NCBI GenBank assembly: GCA_009602735.1 | Contig: WELA01010568.1 | Location: forward strand, 235,445 to 299,444 | Reading direction: 5' to 3' | From: Mesotaenium endlicherianum | Taxonomy: Eukaryota; Streptophyta; Zygnematophyceae; Zygnematales; Mesotaeniaceae | Length of the DNA stretch: 64,000 nt | Shown here: positions 10,347 to 21,900 of the stretch, one piece after another | Layout of the letters: the number at the start of each line of letters is the position of its first letter | How positions within the stretch are numbered: the stretch's first letter is position 1 | The notes under the pieces: model-generated | Database searches by the model: none | Told to the model about the DNA's origin: nothing | Seen by the model: the letters and a program-made list of their open reading frames with translations, nothing else | Made by a program: the position numbers and the translations under genes

Positions 10347-11897
10347 ATGACGTTTCCTTCTGGCACAACAGGCTTCATCATGGACGATGTTTATGCCTCC
10401 GAGCTCCACATTGCAGTCCAAGTGGGAAAGCTGGCGCGTGTCAAGGTGCTGCTGCAGCGAGGGGACAAGGTGTCGGTCAGAGATGCCGTGAAAAGGACAC
10501 CACTGCATTGGGCTGTGGTTCTGGGATGTGAGGACGTAGCTAAGACTCTGCTGGTGAATACGAGTCGCCAGACGCTTGAAGCTGCTGATAGCTGCGGAAG
10601 GACAGTCCTTCACTATGCTGCAGCTCTGGGCCGACTCGCTTTGGCCCAGTTGATGTTGAACAGGGGTGCAAACCTGCACGTAAAGGACAAATGGCAGTGC
10701 ACGCCTCTCCACCTTGCTGCCGAGAATGTCGGGAAAGAAATGACAGAGTTCCTGGTTGGACGAGGTGCGAGAAAAGATGCAAGGGACTGCCGGGGCAGAC
10801 TGCCGATGCACATCGCCAAGAAGCTTAGGGGGGACGAACTGGTTGAACTGCTGTTTGTGAAGGAAGCGAAGGAGGAGCAGGTGCAGCAGAGCACGCCCTC
10901 CTGCAGCAGCAGTGCTCAGCTTGGGAGGCCCAGGAGTCTTCCCTTGATCATTGATGTTGCAAATGACGATGACACCTGTTGGCTACCTTCTTCCAGGACA
11001 GGGGCTGGTGCTGAGAGCCCTCTGGTGCACCGGGACACGCCGCGGCCGAGCGCAAGGGAGGGTTTCTGCACGTCGTCACAGAGAGGTGGCACCAGCCATC
11101 TGCTGCTGGCAAGCCCCAAGCTGAGCCACGAAGAAATTTCGAGGAAGAGATCCACTCTAGAGGACCTCCTGAGGGCTTGGAAAGGCGAGCCTGTCAGCGA
11201 TGCTTGTGAGTCAAAAGTGGGAGAAAAGAAAAGGGTGGTCTGTGAGAAGATGGAGAGGCTTGAGGCAGCCTTGGCTGCTTGGCGAGACGCAGGCAGAGAG
11301 GCCAAGCGGCAAAGAGCTGTTGACGATGCCCCTGGACAAGCTTCCACCAGTAGTAGATGCGGGGAAAGAGGTGCTGCAGGCAGAGATAGAAATAGCTGTT
11401 CATATGCTAGGGAAGCCAGGACGATGTGTGAGGACGGGCAAGCAGAGCCTCAGATATCTGTGAGTGAGGACGAGGAATCAACAAGCTGCAGGCAGTGGAA
11501 TGATTCTGCAGCATTGGAAGTGAGAACGCGGGACATTTTGGCGGCTCTCAAATGCTTTCAGTTACCTCAATTGGTATCCTTGGAGGAGGAGGAAGAGGAG
11601 GCCATGTATGGATTTAGGACAGGAGTTTCCGGATTCAAGAATGGCATGGATGATTCGGAGCTGAATGCAGCATCATGCAGGGAGAAGCATGCCAGGGCAC
11701 ATAAGAAGTCTGACAGCCATATGCGCGAGCAGTTTGAGTCGCTTAATAGTAGCGCAGAGTGGGCATGTTTGAGTTCTGTGGAGGATGCCTCGTGGTGCAC
11801 GGAATGGGATGCAGCTGTCAGAGTGGAGGATGTAGAGAGGAGGAGAGCACGCGAGTGCCTGGAAGCCATCTACTCGGGTCTTTCATGCCAAATTTGA
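10347..11897 (+). CDS. Ankyrin-repeat protein, intronless
   Basis: A single open frame of about 516 residues from the first in-frame ATG (10347); a second ATG at 10380 is equally possible and begins closer to the first repeat. Residues about 20-190 contain five ankyrin repeats, with the typical TPLHWA, TVLHYAA, TPLHLAA and LPMHIA helices about 33 residues apart, so the protein should bind partner proteins. The remaining 330 residues are charged and low in recognisable features, with a Glu-rich run near EEEEEEA. There is no signal peptide or membrane segment; a cytosolic or nuclear protein is likely. Lack of introns sets it apart from its intron-rich neighbours and may mean origin by retrocopying or recent gene birth. 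Product naming beyond the repeats is not possible. Confidence 0.82.
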   Translation: MTFPSGTTGFIMDDVYASELHIAVQVGKLARVKVLLQRGDKVSVRDAVKRTPLHWAVVLGCEDVAKTLLVNTSRQTLEAADSCGRTVLHYAAALGRLALAQLMLNRGANLHVKDKWQCTPLHLAAENVGKEMTEFLVGRGARKDARDCRGRLPMHIAKKLRGDELVELLFVKEAKEEQVQQSTPSCSSSAQLGRPRSLPLIIDVANDDDTCWLPSSRTGAGAESPLVHRDTPRPSAREGFCTSSQRGGTSHLLLASPKLSHEEISRKRSTLEDLLRAWKGEPVSDACESKVGEKKRVVCEKMERLEAALAAWRDAGREAKRQRAVDDAPGQASTSSRCGERGAAGRDRNSCSYAREARTMCEDGQAEPQISVSEDEESTSCRQWNDSAALEVRTRDILAALKCFQLPQLVSLEEEEEEAMYGFRTGVSGFKNGMDDSELNAASCREKHARAHKKSDSHMREQFESLNSSAEWACLSSVEDASWCTEWDAAVRVEDVERRRARECLEAIYSGLSCQI

Positions 11898-12998
11898 AAA
11901 GCACACCCCGTTGCATCCTTGTATGATGGAGCCAGCTGGATTGGGCGTAAGAACCAGACAGCAACCTATACTGGGGCGGATCATATTTACTGTGTCTTAC
12001 CAGTAGCACAATCCTTCTAATCCACCAATCTGAAAGTTCATTTCGGTGGTATCTGTACGCCTAGGCCTAGGCCTTCAAGATGCACCCTTCTCTTCTTTGA
12101 AGCTAATCAGGTCAAAGCTTTTGTGTTTTCCAGCGAATTTATTTTATTTTCAGTGGTGCATCCATACTCACATCATCAGCCCATCAAGGCGGGTAGTATC
12201 CCTGATTCTTCTTGCTGCTAGTTTGATTAGGACCTTTTTCAGCACTTCAATGAAGTGCTTGTGCTAACAACTGTACAATATTTCAGCAATGCGCTTAGAC
12301 CAATCAAAGTCCTTCGCATGAGTTGAGATTATCATCAATTAAGTCAGGTGTACATGTGTGCATGTCACACACCGTTGTCCCGCATCATTGTCCCTAATCA
12401 GTTGCTTTTAAGGAGATTACAGACTTGCAAATGCCTTCAAGTGACAATCATCTTGCAACTTATGAGGGGATGTGTCACCTTCTCTTTGCTCCAACTCCAT
12501 TAAGTTGCACTCCTGTCCTACATATGCACTGGTCAGTTGGGCTGTCAGAAAAGGCCTACCTGGAAATTGAGGTTAAGCCCAATATACACATATCTGGGAC
12601 CCACACATATCCAGCTGGAACATCCACAAATGCATGGGCTCTTTTCAAATAGCAATTTAATGATGGAAAAATCCTCAAGATGGACTTCCTACTTCAAGTG
12701 CTGCTTACTGTGTCTAATGGGCCATACAGCCTGAATATTTACAACTGGGTATACATGATACATACTACAAACTGGAACTTTGATAAGGACATGTTTCAAT
12801 CAACCCTCCGGCGTGTTGTGTCAACTACTTTCTGGAGTTGACAAGTCAAGTGCTGTACACATTGTAGGTGGGTCAACATATATGTCCATTCCTGCATTGG
12901 GACTACACCATGCACACGTAATGCATGCCGGACACCTTCATAGCCAAAGCAACAGAACAACTGTAGTGTTCTTTCATGCCACATACCTAATGCTCAAC
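11898..12998. other. Intergenic, no gene recognised
   Basis: Space between the ankyrin gene (plus) and the end of helicase copy A (minus). The two genes converge here; it should hold both 3' UTRs. No further frame with support. Confidence 0.6.
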
Positions 12999-15900
12999 TC
13001 ATGAAGCAGATTGAGGACCCAAAGTAGGACCTTCTGACGCAGCCTTGCCCGAGTTTACTGACAGTCGGGTCGCTTCTTCACGCTTTTTCCTTGCATCCAG
13101 GACGCGCTTGATTAGGCCCACATACTCCCTTTGTACTGCCAGTAGCACCAGCTCAAATAAGTATGTCAGTGTGCAACATGTGCTAAAAGCAAGCTGCTGT
13201 GTTGACTCCGTTTCTAGTCACACAACCTCAAAATCCCTTCTCAATTGTGTCACATTAACCCTGACAAGCACTACATCTGTTACTGATATACACAGGTATA
13301 TTGAGAGCATCCATACTCCTAACATCCATGGTTCTTCAGACTACATGCCCAAATATAAAATACAAACGACTACACCCTGTGCTCCAGCCATCACATATAA
13401 GAGATGTAAACAGGGCCATGAACAGCAAGTACTCCAGACACTGACTTTCTGAAACACTACACGCGCTCAATACTAGACATGAGACTGAACAAGAAGAAAC
13501 CAATACATCTGTTACGGCACACGAGGTGCCGATTGTGAGGTCAAAAGCACTTGTGCCACGAGAAAGATGGCAGTATGCCTCACCCTGCAGCCCAACCACT
13601 CTCGTCTCATCATCAAGATCAACGTGAACAACTTTGTTCTTGATCCTCCCGTTTTTTGTCAAATCGTGCACATCTTTCCATATGGACAGAACCGCCCCTG
13701 TCCATCAAGGTCCATCAAAGACAAAGTATAGCAGCAGATTAGCATGCTTTTGGAAAAGATATGTGATTGTAGCCCCATCTTGCTATTAATTACCCTAATG
13801 AATAGGACAAAGATATTCACACTGGCAAATGCTGACCCCCCTTGAATCTGAAACACCCACTAGTCTGTTGACATAATCCAAATCATCACAGAAATCATGC
13901 AGAGGTCCCGAATGTCATTGCAGTGTATAGACAACTAGCTGGGGGCAAGAGTTGCATTCTTATCAACACATAACCCTGAGCTCTTCCTCCGATATTCGTA
14001 GAAGCCCAGTAACTTTGAGCAATTTAAATTTTCAGTGACGTCCTAAACCATGCCTCCTAAAGGGAACTCAAACAATGACTTTCTAACTGTAACACCCTCG
14101 ACAGAAAAAGGCAGTAAATAAAAAAAAAACCGTCAAAAACATGACTTTCAACTGTAATAGCGGGAAAAAGGCAGAGAATTAAAGATATTGTCGGTCATAA
14201 CCAATGCACTGAAGCAAACCAGTGAATCTCAATACACAAAGAAACATCTTGCAGGCATGACCCAGAGCCGTGAGGTCCTAGCTAGATGTGATAAACACAA
14301 TGCAGACTTGTTGTCTCCCTACTACGAAGCCTGTACCTGCTTGCAAAAAGAACAGAAGCAAAATGACCCTATTTGGGTCGATAGCAGAAAATCAAGAGTC
14401 TCAATGAGTGATGATTTGAGAGCTGGAGAATCATGGCTGTACCTGTAAGAAAAAACACGTTCTCGTGACGAAGGCCGTAGAAACAAGTTTCCCCCTTCTT
14501 GCTCCGCTGGCAGTCCTTATGAAGGCACTTCGTCCGTGTGTGGGCATACCACTTCCGCCACTTGCCCTCCGCCTGCAGCCACAGTGCACAAATCATAACC
14601 AATTATCGCTTACACACACGTAAAGCATTACAACCTGCTCCGCACCCTTGATGGCACGAACCTGGCTCAGATAGAACCAACTTCCAAACCCCACCTTCCC
14701 ATGCCATTCCCTTGTTCAGTTACAGGGTGGTCGAGGCCTCTGCCTCGGCTGAAATGATACACAAGATTTTACTTAAGCACCATAGAACAGGTTGCCCAAA
14801 CAACCATGACCTTGCAGATAAGAAAGTAGCAAGTACCTCTTTTTGAGATATTGGCTTCCAATCAAACGTAAAGTTCTCCGGGACCCTCTTCATCAGGCCC
14901 TCGTTAGGAGTTCTCTGCAAGTATAGGTTCTTGTCCTGGACTTTCGTGAACAACGCAATGCGATGCGTCTTGATGCCCTCAACAAATGTGTCGGTATCGG
15001 CACGCATCTGGAAGAACCCGTTGTGGCGCGACTGGCACATTTGACTCTGCTTGTCGAGCTGGTACAGGGCCTCTTCCCACGACATGCCCCTGTCCAGATC
15101 CAGTTTCACCTGCCAGGGATAAATGATGCCTGAAAGGTCAGGCCATGCCTTGGACAATCACTTGCGCTTGACTGAATTCGTCCAGAAGCTCCAAAGGCTC
15201 ACCCGAGCAAAAGCCTTCGGCTTTCACCAATGAGCAAGCAGATACATGGATCCTATTTGACAAAACAAATTTTGGAATTTGTAGGCATTCCAGACTCAAA
15301 TTCGAGATGCTTCTTCCTGTAAAGTTGGATCTAGTTGAACATTAGTTTCAGGGACGCGATACATAGGCAATTACCAGCTCAGCCTTGACACCATTGCCGT
15401 CTGTGTAGACTTCCTCGGGGTAGCTTGGGCAGATCTTAATACTGGAGGCCTTGAGTGACACGATTCCCCTATCATATGTGCCCTCACTCTTGGCCTGGGT
15501 CACTGGCAAAAAGGCAAGATAGGGACACAAGAAAGAGGGAACCGACAGTGAGATGTCTCTCACGTGGAACCAGATATGGAGCGGATGATATCAGGAGAAG
15601 GAATCATTGACCACATTTGGCAGAACCTCGCGCTAAGTTGAAACCAGCACAAAATTTGACATATTGCTGAAACATTGACCAGCTAACATATCAGCCGGAT
15701 GTGCTCACAAATGTCAATAAAGCTGGAATAGAAACGGAGGTCCATAAAAAAGGTTACACCAGAATTGTGTGCATAAAGACGACAGGCAAGTATACATATG
15801 GCCCAAGGGTGTACATACCAGCCCAGTCAAAAAAGGCCGAGAAATAGTCGAACAAAAGCTTCTGGTCACTGAGAGCGAGCCCAAGCAGACGATTCAGGAA

Positions 15901-18900
15901 CCGATCAACTCGTAGCATATGGGCCCTCACGCTCAACCTGCTCACACATAGGCAGAGCTTTAAGTACTGGAGTGCAACGATGATTTTGAAAGTTCCAGGT
16001 AGCGCTCCACACCGTCTTTAGTTACATCATGTCAGAAGAGAACTGGGACTTCTGCACACCCAGTACTGCCAGATCTTGAATGCTTAACATGAAAAAATTC
16101 AGCAGCATCCAAATGCTTTCTTTTCGTGGCAGATGGGTAGAGAGTCACCTGCCGAAAAAATCGTCCATGAACCCAACCTGCTTGAGGAGTGTTTGCACGT
16201 GGTCATAGAAGTCCTGCAGGCAAGCAGATGTTTACAGCAGATGGAAATATGTGCTCGTTAGCTCGCTAATCCCCATCATAATCTGCATCAGTGTCACGAG
16301 ACACCCCTCTCCGACACGGAAAAGCCAAGCTACTGCGCTTTGCCTCCTCCCGACTGCCCAACTTGGCAACCACACCAGGCACACAGCAACTATTTCCCAT
16401 AGAATCTAGCACAGTGTCTTGAAACAGTGAGGCAGCATATTTCAACAGCAAATTGTCGCATACACACAATAGGTGCACAGCACTTTCGTTGGAGAGAGTA
16501 CCTTGTCGTCTTTCATTCTGGGCGGGGCCACCTTGGCACTCTCGGGGTCTCCAATCATGATATCGTTCATCATGCTTTTTATTGCATTTGTCCCATGCTG
16601 CCAACACAAACAGAACAAAGAGGCACTTTTAAGCTGCGCCTTGGAGAAGTATGTGGCATGCGGTGATAGCTGCGGAGAATACAATATGCTGTGCATGCAT
16701 TATTGGTCTGAATAACTCAGCAGACAACGCTGTACGTCGTGCTGAAGCGACACAAGAATCAGGAGTCTATTATTTCAGAAGACAAAGGCTCTTGCTCATT
16801 TGATTCTTACAAACGGAAGCATGCAGAAAGTTATCTCTGACGGAAGCGTGCAGCATTTTCAATGGAGCACCAGGTGTATTGGTTACAGCCTGAACGTCTT
16901 TTACCTGGTTGTCAAAGTCAAACTCACGGAGCTCACATCCAGCTCCCAGCGCCCTCCTGTCTCCCTTCATGAGAGCCCCCAAACTCTGCCACTCATTGAC
17001 AAGATGCACTTCATCAGAACCTCAATCAACTAATACAAAGTAATGCCTCCGTTGCCATTCCAGCAAATTTGTTGAGAAGTTTAGTGCAGCATTCTTCTGA
17101 TCAAGCATGCTCTTAAGAAAACAGCTGTGAAAAAAGAAGGCCAGCTGGCAGGCAGGGGGATAGTACCTGCAGGCGTTTGGCTGCTGATGAAGCAAAGCGC
17201 CTCTCACCACCACAGGATGTGACCAGTAGACGGTAAATGGGAGCTGACGTTTGATTGGAACGATGAGAACGCCCAAATTGCTGTATTGCTTTGTCTGCAC
17301 TCCAGGGTAGCTCCTGTAACAAGTAGAGGGGCGTTCAGATGCAAGACAAACTGTGCCCTGCATATGGAGTATCCAATAAACAACTTGCTGGCAGGGTATG
17401 ACTAAGAGGATTCCAGCTCGGCCCCAAGAGCTTCCACATACTACGGGCAATGTAATGGGGTCAACAAGGAGCAGAGAGCAAGGTAGCTACCAATGGTAGT
17501 GCCAAACAGGATTACAGTGATGAGAGTATCACATACCAGCGTGATGTGCAATCTACGTCGCTGGTTTTTGCACCGACGGTCGGCATGAAGAGAAATGCCG
17601 CATGAAGCAGCCTCACTAATGATGGCTATGTTCTTCTCCCCATTCAGCAGGGCCTCCTTCTCAATCATGTTCACCATCTGCAAGTTCAAGCATGTCCTAA
17701 GAAGTCAAACAACCTGTGAAGAAAGCAGCTGTCAGCTAGTCACTCACCTTTTTTCTTTTATATAAGAAGCTACCTTTTCATTCACAGAGGAGTCCAGGTA
17801 ACATTTTTGACTTGCAAAAGAGGAGCGCACTGCACCTGCGGAGTGGTGTCCTCACGGCGGCGCAGTATCCTTCGTCTCCCATTCTGGTCTAGCACAAGGT
17901 GCTCTGTTCGACCAGTCATCTCAGCCACAGCTGCCTCACCTCCTAGATTCTCCTTGAGCTGATCCAGCTGTTGATACCACCAGAACAGCATGTAATCATA
18001 TGTCAACAGTACCAGGCACCATCTGATTCAACTCCATCCTACTCACATCAAAGTGACACAAGCAGTACTTGATTTTTCTCAGCCACGCCCCCCAACCACC
18101 ATGTTTCCCGTCTGCAAGGCAACTGACAACAGTTCCTCTCCAATTATGGTTCGGACTTACGAAGGCCAACTCAGACTCCAGTCATTCAGGAAGGCATAAG
18201 CAAAAAGCCTGTCAGGAGTGGGGCCTCACAGGATTTGCGGGCAGATCAAGGCAATCAGTAGCCTCCAGCAGCATCTTCTGGATCTTCAGCAGAATATCAT
18301 TTGTTATCCTTGCAGTACCGGGTGGCAGAGCCCCAGCGTCGTCGTCCTCGAGATCATCAAACCTGCCAAATTCCAGAGGTACATGATCCTTATGAAATCA
18401 ATAGCTTGTCACTGACTGGTTTTTTGAGGACAAAATCAGTAGAAGGTAGTCTCTAATTGTCACTGTAAACCATTTTATGCAAAGGAAATTCAAGCAGGCC
18501 AGTAAAAGATACATCGAAAAAAACAAGAGCTAGCAATTATATCCTGAACGCAGAAACGACAACGTAGACCATCCCCAGCTTTCCCACCAAGAACGATCTC
18601 TAGCAAAAAAGGGGAACCAAAATCACTCAAGCTGTGTACGAGACTTACTGGTCGTCGTCAAACCCGGCAAAATCGTCAAACTGTTGGTTGCCATTTCTAG
18701 CAGCTCTGGCCATCATCACCTGAGGATCAGCGAGATGGCTGACATTGAAATCATGGCCACCAATGGCAGATGTACCAGGCTCAGTACTGGTGTCAGGAGT
18801 GAGATTAGCTCTGGGAAGTAGAGGAGCCTGAAAGGGGCTCCTTGTTCTGGCGGAGGCAGGTGCCGGTCTTCTTTCCTCCATAACTGGCTCCGGAGTCAAA

Positions 18901-21900
18901 AGCTTCACCCTTTTCACCCCTGCATTTGACTGAAGCCCGAAGCTTTCTCTGCGAGGGGGCTGCTGAAAGCTGCCATCTGACAAACTTGAAGTCTCCATGA
19001 TGACCTTGGCATTTTCCTCCTCGTCGCTCAGGTCGATGGCGTCAAATCGAGAGTAGCCCTGAAAAACAGACTTTGCGTAAATAAATAAGTTATTGTGCGC
19101 AGAGTTCAATGGCAATCTGGCTCACTTCACACTAGAAAAGAGCCCCCCTATTTTTTGGGCAAGCTCACAAAAGCATGCTAGCCGTGGCTGGCAGAGGCAT
19201 AAACAACGAGCCTACACAATGATGTTAACACGCTACTTCTGTATTTGTTCTTCTGGAAGTGTTTGCAAATCCAGTTCAATCTCCACGCACTGCAATAGAG
19301 TTTAAAATTCCTCGATGACAGCAAGCAAAACGCCACTGTCACACTGTTGTATTAGCCCCTCATGCAAGCATATAACACAGACTGTAAGACACGTTGCTCA
19401 AAGACCACAAAATTGGCGAGGCAATGCCAACAAATGGTTGACAGGATGATTTACCTTCACCGAATTGCTATGCAAGCTGCTGGCAGGTATTGTCTGAGAC
19501 CGAGTGACATCAGTCAGAGATTCCCTGGTAGAAGAAATCGACTCTGTGATGGAGCTACTGTTCACTTCATGTCCCCTCAGTTCTGGAGCATGAGTCTCAC
19601 GAGTGCCTGCCTCGGGCTTCACGTCTACCTTCTGTCCCAATAAGGCGCTGGCTTGGCAAAAGCCTGAATAGTTGCCAACACCTGCTCCTGCTTCACTCTT
19701 CAAGCCTACTTTTTGACTCAATAAAGTGCTAGCACGACAGAAGTCTGTGAATTTGCCATCAGCTCCTCCCTCGCCCTTCACACGTGAACATCCCCTCTGG
19801 AAACTGCCTCGAGCACTTGGTACATCGTCGAGGTCAATTAGGTCCCCCCTCATAATTGCATCTCGAAGCTTATCCTCCTCCACCTGCTCAGCTGTTTTTT
19901 CATCTAGCACCTGCAGAAGAGAGCCCAGCTCAAGTCCGAAGTCAGCAACATCAAAGACTCAAGTAAGCTGGCAAAAGTAAGCGATTGAGAACAAGAGCTT
20001 GAAGAAATCATTGATCCTCTCGTTTTTGCTGTTCCACAATTTACACTGGTAGCATATGAGGGACTTTGCCTTAGAAGCAGGTTCCCAAGAACCACAAGAT
20101 GCTCTTCGGACAGCATCAATAAATCCTGATTGCAAGGCGGCAAGTGAGCCCTTTACATACTGGGGTGCATACAGGCACGGCCATGGCGATGCTATCCAGG
20201 AGAACTTAAGCCCACAAGCTTCGTGGGTGCTTTGGGTGAATCAGCAAGTCAATGCAGGCACTAGCATAAGAACAAGTGAATTAGCAAGTCTCACCTCTAA
20301 GTCATTGCATCCTCTGGATGCTTCAGACCTCCATCCCTTCAAACTTTCCTCCACCTGCAAGCTTGACAGCCAAAGTCAATCTGCCCGTTCTAGTGCAACA
20401 TGCTACGGCAATTCTTCGCTCCGGACGAAGCTACAGGCTGTCAGTGAAATACGAATTAGTCGAAGACAGGTCACGACTTTGATTCAAATAGCGGCAGAGT
20501 TCAGATGTTTAGACCTGATCCTCACAATGCTACTGTTCAATATGGAGTTGAGAACAGCGGTGAAGTATGAAATGATTGTGGCTAACCTTGACTGCCAGAT
20601 GTCCCAGCATCTCCAAGTTCAGCTGATCTGAGCTGCCATCCGGATTTGGGCTCGGGTCGCAAGGAAATCCTTTCTCGATAATAGCACGGATGATCATCTT
20701 AGGGGCTGAAATGAGGTCCACAGAACTGTTCATGTCCTCATCCTGCACTCAGCCAAATGGTAGACAGCTCAAGCCTATGCATTTGTAAAGGCTACAGCAC
20801 CGCAAAACAACCACATTCTAAGCAAGGAAATAGCGCAAATGCATCATAGGGAACGTGCATGATTGCAGCCTATTACAGAGACAAACTTTCACACTCCCAA
20901 ACAAAAAATGCAGGACATGTTCATGCTCTACAAGCTCAACCCAGCAGCTTTCCACCTCAATACAGAAAAAAGTGCATATAGTGTGGAGTGCTTACTTCCT
21001 TCTTCTTGCTCATGGCGGCTTCGCCGGTGGACTGAAGGCCAATGATGACGCATAATTTTTCTTTGTGAACAGCATCAAGAACCATCTGTGTTAAAGCCGG
21101 CACCTTAACGGCCATGAGCATCTGCCTGAAAAAGCGTAGGTGAGCACCCCAGAATTGAGCCCAGCCACTTCTCTTGACTTGTGCGCCTGCTTTTCCTGCA
21201 GTCTGCCATACTTTGTACAGGAGCAGCCAAAATCGAGCTGCCTTATTGTATTGCCTCTGGTGGAGTTTGTCAATCTGCACAATAATAGCAGCAATTATCA
21301 TATTATTACAGAACATTGAAACAAGAGTATCTTCTGCACACCTTCACTTCCCAAGGTCCAAGCTACATGCTCTGTCTTGGTGCAACTTGCGTACAACAGA
21401 TTTTAATACTAAATCAACAGACAATCCAACTTTGACAGTGTTACCTCAACAACTTTGATATCAAAATCTGCACCTTTGTACGAAAGAGTTCGGCAGCAAT
21501 ATGCGCCTGTTGCTTTGAGGCTCATCTGCACAATACCAGAGCAGATGACAGGAAGCATGTTTGTAAGGAGTGCTCACCTCTGCACCCTGTACACACAGAA
21601 CCCTGCCAAAAGACGCGTACAAAATTTACTCTACCGAAACGTACTCAGCAAGCTAATCATGCGACTTACAGACCGTGAGAACATCAGCGACAAGAGCCCA
21701 AAATAGACAATAGTAGCAAAAGCAGCTACCCACCATACAACACGAAGTGAGGCCTGGATAAGAGCATCTTTGCGTAGGTGTAGGGCCAAAAGAGACCAAA
21801 ATACAATGAACCAGCGCCAAAAAAAAAACTTACAGCAAACATTTCCATCGCCCCCATCCCAGCATTGCGCAATGTGGATAGAAATGGCTTGAAATCCTGC

